A DNA stretch of 64,000 nt. Source: Scheffersomyces stipitis CBS 6054. Lineage: Eukaryota > Ascomycota > Pichiomycetes > Serinales > Debaryomycetaceae. The notes under the pieces were generated by a model. That model had not been told where the DNA came from. It made no database searches and worked only from the letters and a program-made list of their open reading frames with translations. Shown here in pieces: positions 11,297-20,759 of this stretch (position 1 is its first letter; each line of letters opens with the position of its first letter). The translations under genes and the position numbers were made by a program. The DNA lies in NCBI RefSeq assembly GCF_000209165.1, contig NC_009047.1:620001-684000 (forward strand), in the 5' to 3' direction.

Positions 11297-13180
11297 ATGT
11301 CTGAGCGACAGAGCATTCCAGTGTTAGCAAGTACAATTGAATCATCCAGACGGTCCCCAACCGATCTACACTCTCAGGAGCTCTCTCCACAAGACTTGAA
11401 CTCCTGCTCTCCTAAAACAACACGCAAATCAGGAAAGTACTACGAAAGTAATGCAGGTGACGGTACAAAGAATTCAGAACAGTATATCAAAGGAATCAAG
11501 TTGGCTGTGACCCTCGTTAGTTGTGTAGCCTGCTTGTTCCTTGTAGCATTGGACCAGACTATTATAGCCACCATTTTAACACAAGTAGGTGACAAGTTCC
11601 AGGAATTCGAGAAGGTGGGATGGTTAACCACAGGATTCTTTCTACCTATAGCCTGTTTGTCGCCGTCCTATGGGAAAATAGGCATAGCCTTTGGAAGAAA
11701 ATATACTCTCCTAGTAGGAGTGATTGTCTTTGAAATTGGCTCGTTGATCTCAGCATTAGCCAACTCTATGGGTATGTTGATTTCAGGAAGGGTCGTTCTG
11801 GGGCTTGGAGGAGGTTGTGTACAAGCCATGGTAGTTTTGATCTTGACAGAATCTGTACCCATAAACCTAAGACCACTTTCATATACTTTGCTTGGAGTTA
11901 CATTTTCAGTTGCAAGTGTTCTTGGCCCTTTTGTTGGCGGAGCCCTAGCCACACACGTTTCGTGGAGATGGTGTTTCTATATCAATCTCCCCATTGGAGC
12001 TATGGCTCTGCTACTTCTTATGCTCGGATTCCATCCTCCAAAACCTCATGGAAGCATCAGACAGAAAATGGCCAGAATCGACTACTTGGGAACATTCCTA
12101 CTTACAACTGGGTTGGTTCTCGTATTGCTTGCCTTGACCTTTGGTGGTATAAGCAATCCCTGGAACTCGGCCTTGGTGATATCTTTCTTTGTCGTTGGTG
12201 GAGTACTTTGTATCGTGTTCAACATCTGGAATTTCGGCTTCTCCACACATCCCATGATCATTAAGGAGGTAATCATGGTTCCTCAGGCTGCTGCTGCTTG
12301 CATCAATGCCTGTTTTAATTTTGGATTCTTTATTCCACTAATGACATATTTGGCCGTCTATTTCCAAGTAATCTTTGGACATTCAGCATGGAAATCGGGT
12401 GTTGATCTCATTCCCATGATCATATCAGTAACATTTTCCTCGATATCTAATGGTGTCTTTATTAGATTTTCCAGAAACGTCAAGCTTACCATGGTGATCT
12501 CAGGAGTATTGGGTCCGGTCGGTACCGGATTGCTTCTTCTATTGAACAAACATTCTTCTGCCAAAGATAGGATTGGCTTGTTGATCGTCTCTGGTGTTTC
12601 TATCGGGTTATCTTTTCAAAGTTCGATGCTAGCAGCTCAATTGAAAGCACCACCGGACATTGAAGGCTCATTGATCTCAGTCACCATCTTTGTCAACTTT
12701 GTTAAGAACCTAGGAGCAGCGGTCTCGGTGACTATAGCACAACTTATTTTCCAAACAACAGGTCAGAGATATCTTAATGACCTTATTCGTAGTCTTCCAC
12801 CAGACTCGAGTGAATACAGAGAATTAATTCGATACCCTCCCAAACAGGTCATTTCAAGTCCGGAAATCATCAAATCGTTTCTGGAGTCTACAAGACAATT
12901 GGTTTTGGACCAGTTCATGAAATGTATTAAGAATGTCTTTTATCTTGCCTTTGCATTGTCTGTCATTGCTATGATTGCTTCGTTTTTTACAACGAATAAG
13001 AGAATCCCCAAGCATTCGGATATAGAAAGAGATGATGATGGAGATGATGAAGAAGCTAATGAGATTCAAAATGAAGATACTGAAAGCGATCAACTAAACG
13101 AGAACAATAAGATATCCCCAGATTCTTCGAATGGAGAAAGCTCTTCTGGAAGCGAAACCAAGCAGGAATTTACAGCATAA
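11297..13180 (+). CDS. DHA2-family MFS transporter (14 TM), tandem copy 2
   Basis: Paralogue of the gene just upstream, with the same architecture: hydrophilic N-terminus ending in a [10 protein letters not shown] motif shared by both copies, about 14 membrane segments, helix 1 motif [25 protein letters not shown] and [17 protein letters not shown]. At 627 residues it is slightly longer, because the C-terminal tail carries an acidic stretch ([11 protein letters not shown]) and a Ser/Asn-rich end absent from copy 1. Divergence is concentrated in the two termini and a few loops, suggesting a duplication that is not recent. Role inferred as toxic-compound or amino-acid efflux; substrate unknown. 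Confidence 0.9.
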   Translation: MSERQSIPVLASTIESSRRSPTDLHSQELSPQDLNSCSPKTTRKSGKYYESNAGDGTKNSEQYIKGIKLAVTLVSCVACLFLVALDQTIIATILTQVGDKFQEFEKVGWLTTGFFLPIACLSPSYGKIGIAFGRKYTLLVGVIVFEIGSLISALANSMGMLISGRVVLGLGGGCVQAMVVLILTESVPINLRPLSYTLLGVTFSVASVLGPFVGGALATHVSWRWCFYINLPIGAMALLLLMLGFHPPKPHGSIRQKMARIDYLGTFLLTTGLVLVLLALTFGGISNPWNSALVISFFVVGGVLCIVFNIWNFGFSTHPMIIKEVIMVPQAAAACINACFNFGFFIPLMTYLAVYFQVIFGHSAWKSGVDLIPMIISVTFSSISNGVFIRFSRNVKLTMVISGVLGPVGTGLLLLLNKHSSAKDRIGLLIVSGVSIGLSFQSSMLAAQLKAPPDIEGSLISVTIFVNFVKNLGAAVSVTIAQLIFQTTGQRYLNDLIRSLPPDSSEYRELIRYPPKQVISSPEIIKSFLESTRQLVLDQFMKCIKNVFYLAFALSVIAMIASFFTTNKRIPKHSDIERDDDGDDEEANEIQNEDTESDQLNENNKISPDSSNGESSSGSETKQEFTA

Positions 13181-13423
13181 CTATCGCACAATTAATGATC
13201 AACGAATTGATGAATAAAATAACAAAAAAACTGCATTTACCATTATATTAACGATTTATGACAAAAATATACATATATCATAAGGTATTACAGAGTATTT
13301 TGAATCGAAGTTATCATGAACTATCATAAGATTGTGGTACAAATATCTAATATACAATTATGGTATTATACAACGTCAATATACTCTAATATACAATTCA
13401 TAGTATTACAATTACGATCAACC

Positions 13424-15007
13424 TTAGTTGAGTATCTTCTTTCCCACTTCGTCCAAGTAGAGCTTGATATGAGCATTGAGACGAGCAGCTTTCAACTCGG
13501 TGTTTCTGACTTCCATCTGGTAGTCAAGCTGTTTCTTACTGATGCTGGTTTCTATCTCACTGATTAATTCTTTCTTCTTGTTGTACTCTTCTTCCTTCAA
13601 GTTTCTTTCTTCCACCAACTTAGTATAGTCTTGTCTGTATTTGGTCAACATCTGCTGGCTCTTGGAGATTCTTTCGTCAGCCTGAGCTCGCAACTTATCT
13701 GTTTTTTCTTGCATGTTGTTCAACTGTCTTTGTACTTGTTGGATCAGCCTAACAAGATCATTTGTCCGCAAATTGAGCTGGTCCAAGAACTCTTGACCGT
13801 CAGAAAGCTTGGCTGAGGCTTCTCGTTCTTTGGAAATATCGTTGGAGATTTCTTCCAAGATTCGAAAGAGATTCTTCAACTCATTTTCTACAGTTTGAAT
13901 AGAGTCGATTGTGACGGATAAATTCTTGTCTCGTTGATCTAACTCATTGTAGGCATTCTGCAATTCAGACAATTGGCTCTTGAGATCAGATATAATTTTT
14001 TGCAATATAGTCAAGTCTGTTTCCGAGTAAGCCTTCAATCTATCAACTTCTTTCAGAGACTCGAATACAAGATATTGAACATCATCTAGCTTCTCGATCA
14101 ACCTCGCTTTTTCCTCCTTATATTGCATGTGTTCGAGAGTGACAATTTCCTGCGCCTTCTTCAACTTCTTTAGCTCAGACTCGACTTTCAAGTTATACGA
14201 GTTGACCTGTTTAAGTGTAGCCTTCTTCTCGCTGCTGCTGGGGTCATCTTCAATTCTACGTTTGATCCCCTGAATTTGCGAAACAACCCTATCATTGTCC
14301 GATTGCAACTGCCTGATCTTCTCTAAGCTGGCTTCGCTTTCCATCACCAACTGCTCGCACTCGGCCGAATGCTCCTCTCTGAAACGAGCATAGTTGACGA
14401 CAGCACTTAGTATCCGTCGAGTTTTGAACGGATCCGGTCGCACAATATCCATTATCGTCAAATCGTAGATACCACACCCCTGGAAGAACTTGTACGCTGC
14501 TCTATGTAAACCTATAAGGTTAAGAGCCTCAACAGTATCATCTTCGTCTTCTTCGTTATCATTCTGACTACTGCCGTTTTCGTGACCGTAGTCGCCATTT
14601 AATACAACTACATTGCTATTGGCATTACTGGCAACATTTCTATCACCATTGCCATCACCATTATGAGCAACAGCTTCATTTTGGTTACCAGTCACATCCG
14701 CATTTCCGTTGCTTCCGTTTGTTGTGCCATTTTTCAAATCGTTCTGCTGATTCAATCCGCGTACTTTGTTCAGGAGTGCCTCTATAGGCAATCCCATGAA
14801 CGTGTCGAGAAACTGTTCAAACAAGGAACGGATGAACTGACTCGTAGGCTTCAGAACCAACTCTTCTGTAGCGATGAAATCACAGCTTTGTAAACATATC
14901 GTTATTTCCTTCACATCAAGTAGCGGAAACACATCCTGTTGTGTAAGCTGGTGTAGCCGACGATTGCTCTGCGTCCCAGTCCTGTAAATCGTACTGAGCC
15001 GCGACAT
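13424..15007 (-). CDS. NUF2: Kinetochore protein Nuf2 (Ndc80 complex)
   Basis: Subunit of the Ndc80 complex, which couples kinetochores to microtubules. The N-terminus has the Nuf2 calponin-homology signature: FPLLDVKEITICLQSCDF (residues ~27-44), KPTSQFIRSLFEQFLDTFMG, and after a gap FKTRRILSAVVNYARFREEH. From residue ~220 to the end the protein is almost continuous coiled coil, as expected for the Ndc80/Nuf2 rod. Total length of 527 exceeds the ~450 of S. cerevisiae Nuf2, mostly because residues ~84-158 form an Asn/Gly/Asp-rich insert inside the CH domain linker. It is convergent with DHA2 copy 2. Confidence 0.92.
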   Translation of the reverse strand: MSRLSTIYRTGTQSNRRLHQLTQQDVFPLLDVKEITICLQSCDFIATEELVLKPTSQFIRSLFEQFLDTFMGLPIEALLNKVRGLNQQNDLKNGTTNGSNGNADVTGNQNEAVAHNGDGNGDRNVASNANSNVVVLNGDYGHENGSSQNDNEEDEDDTVEALNLIGLHRAAYKFFQGCGIYDLTIMDIVRPDPFKTRRILSAVVNYARFREEHSAECEQLVMESEASLEKIRQLQSDNDRVVSQIQGIKRRIEDDPSSSEKKATLKQVNSYNLKVESELKKLKKAQEIVTLEHMQYKEEKARLIEKLDDVQYLVFESLKEVDRLKAYSETDLTILQKIISDLKSQLSELQNAYNELDQRDKNLSVTIDSIQTVENELKNLFRILEEISNDISKEREASAKLSDGQEFLDQLNLRTNDLVRLIQQVQRQLNNMQEKTDKLRAQADERISKSQQMLTKYRQDYTKLVEERNLKEEEYNKKKELISEIETSISKKQLDYQMEVRNTELKAARLNAHIKLYLDEVGKKILN

Positions 15008-15381
15008 TGTTGGTGAAAGAGTAGAGATAAGTATTTAATTTGAAAGATTGTAAATCCAAATGTAAACAAAAAGAGCTGATCTGAAGGAAATTATGCAGGA
15101 TCGAATTTCCTTGGATAGAAACTGAATCTACACTTTAAACAGAGTATGGCGCAATGCTCTAAATTCCCCACCAAAACAGGGATATACAGATGGCATATAT
15201 AGCTGCTGCTGATTCCAACTGTTTCCAATATATAATTTATATGTTAATTCTTCTTTTATGCTAAAATTTGAATAAATTTTATCCAGGGAAATCCAGCAGT
15301 ATACATAAATTCTATACCTGTATATACTACTAATTCCCACTAGATTTAAGTCAAAAGTCAAGTCGAACCAATAAATGTCAA
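15008..15381. other. Intergenic region between NUF2 and the gag-like ORF
   Basis: AT-rich divergent spacer. TATA-like runs occur at ~15195-15200 and ~15320-15328. I looked for an LTR or primer-binding site that would explain the gag-like ORF and saw none: a TGTTGG at 15007 overlaps the NUF2 start and is not followed by sequence repeated at 16539. Confidence 0.35.
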
Positions 15382-16530
15382 ATGTCCAACTTATCTACAA
15401 ATGTTTTGTCGGCTGGTAGATCGGCACCGCCAGAAAGTCACGGCTCCAAAACTCTTACTGTAGATAATATCGCAGAATTGATTAAGATACAATTAGAGGA
15501 TTATGAAGCTAAGTTTCTAAAGCTTTATGCTCAACAGCAATCTCAAGTTAATGAACTTATACTGATTATATTAACCAAGAAGAGCGATTCTGAGAAAGAT
15601 ACCGGTGATTCCGCCATTACGAGTACTGATAGTGATATTAATCTTATTACGAGTATTGAGTCCAGTTCTGTGCTTGCTGGTAAAGACATTACTGAAAACA
15701 CCAGTGTTCCACCTAAAATTGAAACCTTTCCATCGCTTAGAACAAGTCAAACCACTGCTCTAGATGGATTCGATTTTTTTGAGCGAACTCAAAGGGTGAT
15801 TAGAAAATCTCAGAAACATATTCATGAATATTGGAAAAAATTACCCCCGCTCAATGAGACCAGCGCTGAACTCTGGTCCAGGGCTATTCAGGATTTGAAC
15901 AACGAGATGGATTATAGAGCCTTATCTAAAGCCAATTTCAAAGTCGACTGGAACACTTTCCAATCCAAAACCGGACTCCGTGGTGATAAATTAGAATATT
16001 TTTACGAGTGCTGGAAGGATGCTCTTATTGGACGTTATCGCAATAACACTTTGCGTATCCTTGCTGTCAATCGAGACCATATTATTACTCTTGAAGATCT
16101 ACTTGAGTACACATCGCAAAATGCAGACTACGACAAAACCAATTCTATACTTGAGGAAGTGCAAAGACGCCGCCGAATCAATCCAATGTGTCAAGACTAT
16201 ATCTCAGAATTTAGAGGTACAAACATTCATGATTATGACCGTATAATTCAATTTCTTAACGGCCATCCCGCCGATCTCTATTGTGCCATTAGTCACTTCT
16301 GTAACCAAAAACATGAAGGCAATCGTACTATTGCTGCCGCTACGGTCAACTTCTATTATCAGGATTTTATGACCAAGGACAATTTTCAATACCCTTCAGT
16401 CAACGCTTTTGAAAAGAAAATGAAAAGTACACTTGGTTACTCTTGTAAATTTTATTCTGATTCATCTAAATTAAGAACGAATTCAAAACACAGAAGGGGT
16501 AAGAGTAATAGTAATCATTATTCACAATAA
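15382..16530 (+). CDS. Gag-like protein, possible LTR-retrotransposon relic or domesticated gag
   Basis: 382-residue intact ORF of no assigned family. The N-terminal half is Ser/Thr-rich with a predicted amphipathic stretch. Residues ~130-340 resemble a retroelement Gag capsid region in style: Trp-rich helices, ELWSRAIQDLNNEMDYRALS, a run ending IIQFLNGHPADLYCAI that recalls the FLNGLP-type Gag motif, then a basic Lys/Arg/Asn/Ser tail suited to nucleic-acid binding. A CCHC zinc knuckle, protease, integrase and reverse transcriptase are all absent, and no LTR pair or purine tract is seen on either side. The body includes many codons rare in the neighbouring genes. Could also be an unrelated lineage-specific gene; the Gag reading is inference. 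Confidence 0.45.
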   Translation: MSNLSTNVLSAGRSAPPESHGSKTLTVDNIAELIKIQLEDYEAKFLKLYAQQQSQVNELILIILTKKSDSEKDTGDSAITSTDSDINLITSIESSSVLAGKDITENTSVPPKIETFPSLRTSQTTALDGFDFFERTQRVIRKSQKHIHEYWKKLPPLNETSAELWSRAIQDLNNEMDYRALSKANFKVDWNTFQSKTGLRGDKLEYFYECWKDALIGRYRNNTLRILAVNRDHIITLEDLLEYTSQNADYDKTNSILEEVQRRRRINPMCQDYISEFRGTNIHDYDRIIQFLNGHPADLYCAISHFCNQKHEGNRTIAAATVNFYYQDFMTKDNFQYPSVNAFEKKMKSTLGYSCKFYSDSSKLRTNSKHRRGKSNSNHYSQ

Positions 16531-16822
16531 AATAAGCTGCTGTTGGATAACGATCAGAAATCTTCCAGAAAAACACGGGCAATATATACGACATCTAAGA
16601 GTCACGTGATTTTCTTAAAAACATGTACCCACCGATAACTTCCATAGACAAATGCTGGCACCAGATCAGTTACTTGTTTGTGCATGTATGCTACTGTTTC
16701 TATACTGGGATGATTCCATCAGTCGCTTTTTACTTTTTTCTAATTCTTTGTACTGCGCTTTTTACTATCATTTCTCATATATACTATATACATATACCAA
16801 GGCATATGAGTCTACAACTAGT

Positions 16823-17578
16823 CTACACCCTCTCTGCGGTCCAAATAGCACCACGGCACACCATCTTGATCCCCTCAGTCAACAACATGTACGGAACAGC
16901 CTTCTTGGCATCGTGCTGAATGGCCGTGTCCAAATGCTCGAGTTCTTCATCTCTGAATTCGCTGATCGTATCTTTCAAACTAGAGATTTCTGGCGATATT
17001 TCTATATCCGTATTAATTTCATCACCACTCAATTGTTCACCCGTACTCTTGTCGTAGACAGGGACGTTGTACTGGTTCATCAATACACGCAATTGCTCGT
17101 TGTAGTGGCCGCCAATTACCGTCTCCACAGCTACAGTACATGCCATAGCAGCCTCTTTACTGATCAAAGCAGTTCCAGCTCCCATTCCTATGGCACCTAT
17201 CTTCCACAACGGAGTCAACAAAGATGGTCTTACTCTTCTCTCTGTCTGCAACTTGTTGAATGTATCGTGATGGTGGATCTCCTGTTCCCACATATGCTTC
17301 AAGACTGGTCTCAAATGAGGATACTTACTGGCAAGGACCATATACTGCCCCATGTAAATGTAGTTGGCTCCTAATTCACCAGCCTGGTCAACTCGAATTA
17401 CTCGATCGAGAAATGCCTTCTGGGCTTTCGACAATTCTCCATAGTTTACATCATCTCCATAATACTTCTTTGCTGCTTCCTTGTCTTCACTGGATAAAGC
17501 TTCTTGGAACCTGCGAGAAATAGTTGAAAAGTATCGACGACACACGGGAGTCTCTTTGTAAACTATTCTCGTAAGCAT
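16823..17578 (-). CDS. COQ7: 5-demethoxyubiquinone hydroxylase Coq7 (Cat5)
   Basis: Mitochondrial di-iron monooxygenase that hydroxylates demethoxyubiquinone in the penultimate step of coenzyme Q synthesis, within the CoQ synthome on the inner membrane. The reading frame continues upstream to a TTG, but the first ATG is at 17578, giving 251 residues with an Arg-rich, Ser-containing presequence. Di-iron ligands are in place: E68 (RVDQAGELGA), E100-x-x-H103 (EQEIHHH), E152 (ETVIGGHYNEQL) and E212-x-x-H215 (EELEHLD). It is convergent with the gag-like ORF. A TCACGTGA at 16602-16609 lies on its 3' side. Confidence 0.95.
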   Translation of the reverse strand: MLTRIVYKETPVCRRYFSTISRRFQEALSSEDKEAAKKYYGDDVNYGELSKAQKAFLDRVIRVDQAGELGANYIYMGQYMVLASKYPHLRPVLKHMWEQEIHHHDTFNKLQTERRVRPSLLTPLWKIGAIGMGAGTALISKEAAMACTVAVETVIGGHYNEQLRVLMNQYNVPVYDKSTGEQLSGDEINTDIEISPEISSLKDTISEFRDEELEHLDTAIQHDAKKAVPYMLLTEGIKMVCRGAIWTAERV

Positions 17579-17968
17579 ATTGAAAAACCAACGCTGAACC
17601 AAAAGAAATATCTATCTCTTTCTTTAAAATCGTTTATTCCTTGTAAGTTGATCCTCTTGTACAGAATCGTTCGATTTGGTCGTACAAAATCTTTTTTTTT
17701 TAGCCTGTCGCTTGTCGGAATTCGCAACTTTAGCACCCAAACAATTTCATTCTATTCATTAATTCTGAAAGTGTCCAGCTGCTGATTAAATTCAACCGAC
17801 AAAATAGAAGAGCTTATAACTTCAGTGGTTTATCCTAGTCAATCATTGTTATTAGCTATTAATTCGTTATAAATAAGTAGAGTTTTTTGGAATTTTGTAG
17901 TTTTTAGAAAATAATTACCAGAATTATATCATAAGTACATAACGAACTGTTTCATAAACTTCTTCAAA
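17579..17968. other. Intergenic region between COQ7 and the YTH-domain gene
   Basis: Upstream of COQ7 and downstream of the YTH gene (both on the minus strand). AT-rich with a T8-9 tract at ~17692-17701, and an AGCACCCAAA at ~17730. No ORF of note. Confidence 0.35.
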
Positions 17969-19039
17969 CTATCCATTGTACTTGAAAGAACTGATAATCT
18001 TCAACATTGATACTCCAATGTCATATGGAATTTCTTGAGTATCTCTTGAATTCGTAACCGGCTTGTACTCATTCGAAGGAATTTTAAGGTGCTGAAAGAA
18101 CCTATTGGGAACATCCTTTATGAGCAACCATTCAACTGGGAATTCACCTTTCCAGCGAGTTTGTTCCATCCAAATATCACTGGTTTTATTAAAATCAATG
18201 CCAGCTTTCATCTCACAAACCCCACAGAACTTGCCCGAGGAGTTGACCAGAAAAAATAGAAAAACCTTGCCGCAATTGTCTTTGTTGCCAGTGAACAGAA
18301 GTTCTTCGTAAGCTTTATTCAACCTTTTGTTTCCAAGGTCAGTGGAAGTCCAGATATTGTGAGTAAACGAGGAAGTAACGTCAAGAATATTGTACGATTT
18401 AATAACAAAGAACTTAGAGTTAGGAGGAACTGTGAAAACTGTGCCTTTGTACGTTCTAAACGTGAGGCATAAATGTGGACTTCCAATAGACCCTGTATGA
18501 ATTCTCTTATAGTTAGAAGCAGTAGGTGATTCTGGTGTAATTGGAGCAGAATTCAAGGAGTTGAACGACTGAGTTGAGCCCAAAGAATATGAAAGTCTTT
18601 TTGGTTGAGCTTCTCCAAAATGATCATAATTCGATTTCAGAGAAGCATAACCAATTGTTCTGGAACTATTTAATCTTTGAGTTTCGTACTGATTCTGTTC
18701 GTACTGATTCTGACGATCCAAGGTACAAATCTCAACGGGACTAACTGTTGGCAGGAAGATGTCTACCCGATTAGATCTGAAAGAAGTCGACCAGATACTT
18801 TCCTTAAGAGTCAGAGGAAGGTAGTCAATTCCATTATCAGAGTCCAACGATTCGACAGCTAATAATGCTCTAGGCGTACATAACTTTCCACGCGAAGAGC
18901 TCATAGCTTTCAGAGAAAATGGACTGTTTGAAAACGATAAATTAGTCATGACAGATGAATCATTTGAAACAATTTCATTTTCATTATTGATGCCACGATA
19001 ATAGGCATTATTGTTTGAATAGCTTGAAGAGTTGGACAT
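17969..19039 (-). CDS. PHO92: YTH-domain m6A-RNA reader (Pho92/Mrb1-like)
   Basis: Cytoplasmic reader of N6-methyladenosine in mRNA; the S. cerevisiae orthologue Pho92 promotes decay/translation of methylated transcripts in meiosis and phosphate response. The C-terminal ~145 residues are a complete YTH domain of the DF class: FFVIKSYNILDVTSSFTHNI, GNKRLNKAYEELL, SGKFCGVCEMKAGIDFN, RWKGEFPVEWLLIKDVPN, NEYKPVTNSRDTQEIP. The aromatic m6A cage is intact (W230, W290, W296). The first ~200 residues are Ser/Asn-rich disorder, as in YTHDF proteins. The frame extends to a TTG at 19168 through a hydrophobic stretch, so ATG 19039 (MSNSSSYSNN, 356 residues) is taken as the start. It shares a 359-base divergent promoter with the PWI gene. 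Confidence 0.9.
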   Translation of the reverse strand: MSNSSSYSNNNAYYRGINNENEIVSNDSSVMTNLSFSNSPFSLKAMSSSRGKLCTPRALLAVESLDSDNGIDYLPLTLKESIWSTSFRSNRVDIFLPTVSPVEICTLDRQNQYEQNQYETQRLNSSRTIGYASLKSNYDHFGEAQPKRLSYSLGSTQSFNSLNSAPITPESPTASNYKRIHTGSIGSPHLCLTFRTYKGTVFTVPPNSKFFVIKSYNILDVTSSFTHNIWTSTDLGNKRLNKAYEELLFTGNKDNCGKVFLFFLVNSSGKFCGVCEMKAGIDFNKTSDIWMEQTRWKGEFPVEWLLIKDVPNRFFQHLKIPSNEYKPVTNSRDTQEIPYDIGVSMLKIISSFKYNG

Positions 19040-19398
19040 TAAGATAGAAGTGATTGTTAGCAGAGACAAGCGACTTGAGATTAACGACAAAACCAGCCAG
19101 ATGCAACGACAATATTGGAAAGAGGAGAAGAGAAAAGAAGATACACCAATTAGAAGAATCGAGGACAAAGCCTGGCCTTTTTATAGAGTTTTGCTTGAAA
19201 TGTGGAGAAGTACTTTTTGCAGCCAAAGAAACTGCAAAAGCTGCCAGACACGCTGCAACTCGCAAAATTCTCGTCACATACAAAACCCCAAATGGGTGAA
19301 AATTCACGTGACCCAGTATCGGAGTTGCTACAAAATTGCTTCAAGAAGGAAACTGTTTTTAAGCTTGAAGATCGTCTAAGTTGTGACAGCTGGTTATT
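19040..19398. promoter_or_regulatory. Divergent promoter, YTH gene / PWI gene
   Basis: Bidirectional 359-base spacer between two RNA-binding protein genes. It contains a perfect TCACGTGA palindrome at 19304-19311, the core of the Cbf1/bHLH site, 95 bases before the PWI start. Confidence 0.45.
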
Positions 19399-20118
19399 AT
19401 GTCGTATCGTGTAAACGAGGTGGATCTGGAGTTTGTCAAGAAACAAGCGACAAAAGACCGTTCTGGAACAAAGTATCCGAAATGTTTCAAAGTTGAAGTA
19501 GATGTCACCAAAGTGAATCTTCCTATAATAAAGGACTGGATTACGAGAACAATCTCGGAACATTTGCCAGACGACGATATTGTAGCCGATTACGTGTACG
19601 AGCTTTTGGTTGCCAACGAGAAAAATCCAGACATCAAGGGGATCCATTCTCAAGTACAAGATTTCTTGGGCAAGGAAGAGTCACTTGTTTTCTGTGAAAA
19701 GTTATGGAAGCTATTGATCAGCGCCCAGGACGACGTTGATGGGATTCCGAAAGAGATTCTCGAGGAGCGGAAGAAGGAAATGGAGCAGAAGCAGAAAAGT
19801 GTCAAAAGAACGAATTATAATAGGAGTGGAACGAAGGTGGAGGTGGAGAAAAGCAGAACTAACTACAATCGTACTCAATCTAGCTATGGAGAGAGCCAGA
19901 GCAGAGAAAGAGTTATGAGAGAAAGAGAAGGAGTAAGGGGAGAGAGAAGTAGAGAACGAATTCGCACAGATAAACAGCCAAGCAGAGACCGCAATGGATA
20001 TCCAGAACGAGAATATAGAGACCGAGATGAGTACAGAGACAAAGATAGGTATGGGGCAAGAGGTCGCAGACGAGACACCCGAGATCGCAGCCGTTCGCGA
20101 GAAAGAGCCAGAACATGA
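19399..20118 (+). CDS. PWI-domain, RS-tail splicing factor (SRRM1/SRm160-like)
   Basis: Predicted nuclear pre-mRNA splicing/3'-end factor. Residues ~25-115 form a PWI domain, with hallmarks DWITRTISEHLPDDDIV, FLGKEESLVFCEKLWKLLIS and the closing AQDDVDGIPKEIL that matches the SRm160 pattern AQ(D/E)x(I/V)xGIP. The tail from ~140 is a dense Arg/Ser/Asp/Glu dipeptide region (RERSR, RDRDEYRDKDRYG, DRSRSRERART), an RS-like domain for protein-protein contact in splicing complexes. To my knowledge S. cerevisiae has no SRRM1 orthologue with this layout, so retention here would be ancestral. A start at ATG 19399 puts PWI near the N-terminus, as in the family. Confidence 0.82.
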   Translation: MSYRVNEVDLEFVKKQATKDRSGTKYPKCFKVEVDVTKVNLPIIKDWITRTISEHLPDDDIVADYVYELLVANEKNPDIKGIHSQVQDFLGKEESLVFCEKLWKLLISAQDDVDGIPKEILEERKKEMEQKQKSVKRTNYNRSGTKVEVEKSRTNYNRTQSSYGESQSRERVMREREGVRGERSRERIRTDKQPSRDRNGYPEREYRDRDEYRDKDRYGARGRRRDTRDRSRSRERART

Positions 20119-20759
20119 AATTGAGGAACGAATAGACGAACATGTATTATATTTATTATGAATGGGATGACTAAGAGGATATGCATTTATATTTGCAAAT
20201 CACAATGCTGTAATATTGATCTTGGAATAGAGGAATATACACAATTGAAGTCGTTATCGGTATAAGTCACATGTGTATACATCAGGTGACCTCATATAGA
20301 CTTGAGAGGAATTGGAGTAGAAGCTCGCTGTAAAATTACAGATACTGGTTCAAATTCCTTCAAAGCCAACTGAGCGGTTCTCACAACTCATGTCAACAAT
20401 ATACACCAACAAGAGTCACATAACTCCATAAGAACATCCATTTGTATGCCTCCGCCATTTCCGTTTATTCGAGCCAGAGTCGTGTGTGCACCAAATAGTC
20501 ATCTTTTTCTCTGTAGCTGGCCTTTAAATCTCAACAATAAATGAAACTAAATTATTCAATTTAGATAACATCTTCTTTGCGAAATACGACACACGTAATC
20601 CGTTCGTTGAATTCATATCACCGTGTAATTCCATATATTCTATATAAACCATTGGCTTGCCGAACTGAATTGTTGATCCTACTTTGAAATTTTCTATATC
20701 AAGATTTTCAATTCTCCTCCAATTTCATCTTCATTTTGGTTCATTCATAACAATTCATC
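20119..20759. promoter_or_regulatory. SNF1 upstream region
   Basis: 641-base promoter. TATATAAA at 20641-20648 sits 112 bases upstream of the SNF1 ATG and is followed directly by CCATTGG, an inverted CCAAT box. A CACATGTG occurs near 20268. GGTTCAAATTCC near 20347 resembles a tRNA B box, but no cloverleaf could be built around it. Confidence 0.45.
20641..20648 (+). promoter_or_regulatory. SNF1: Probable TATA box of SNF1
   Basis: Canonical TATATAAA 112 bases upstream of the SNF1 start codon, with CCATTGG immediately after it. Assigned by sequence and position only. Confidence 0.5.

Noticed and set aside
13181..13423. A gene in the DHA2 copy 2 - NUF2 gap
   Set aside because: Only 243 bases of AT-rich convergent 3' sequence.
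15007..16600. LTRs around the gag-like ORF
   Set aside because: TGTTGG at 15007 and 16539 are not followed by matching sequence; no CAACA end, primer-binding site or polypurine tract.
16652..17374. 240-codon plus-strand frame across COQ7
   Set aside because: Antisense to COQ7, whose di-iron motifs are intact; composition (Ser/His/Leu/Gln) is that of a shadow.
20340..20360. tRNA-like B box (GGTTCAAATTCC)
   Set aside because: One base too long for the consensus, and no A box or acceptor stem could be paired within 90 bases.
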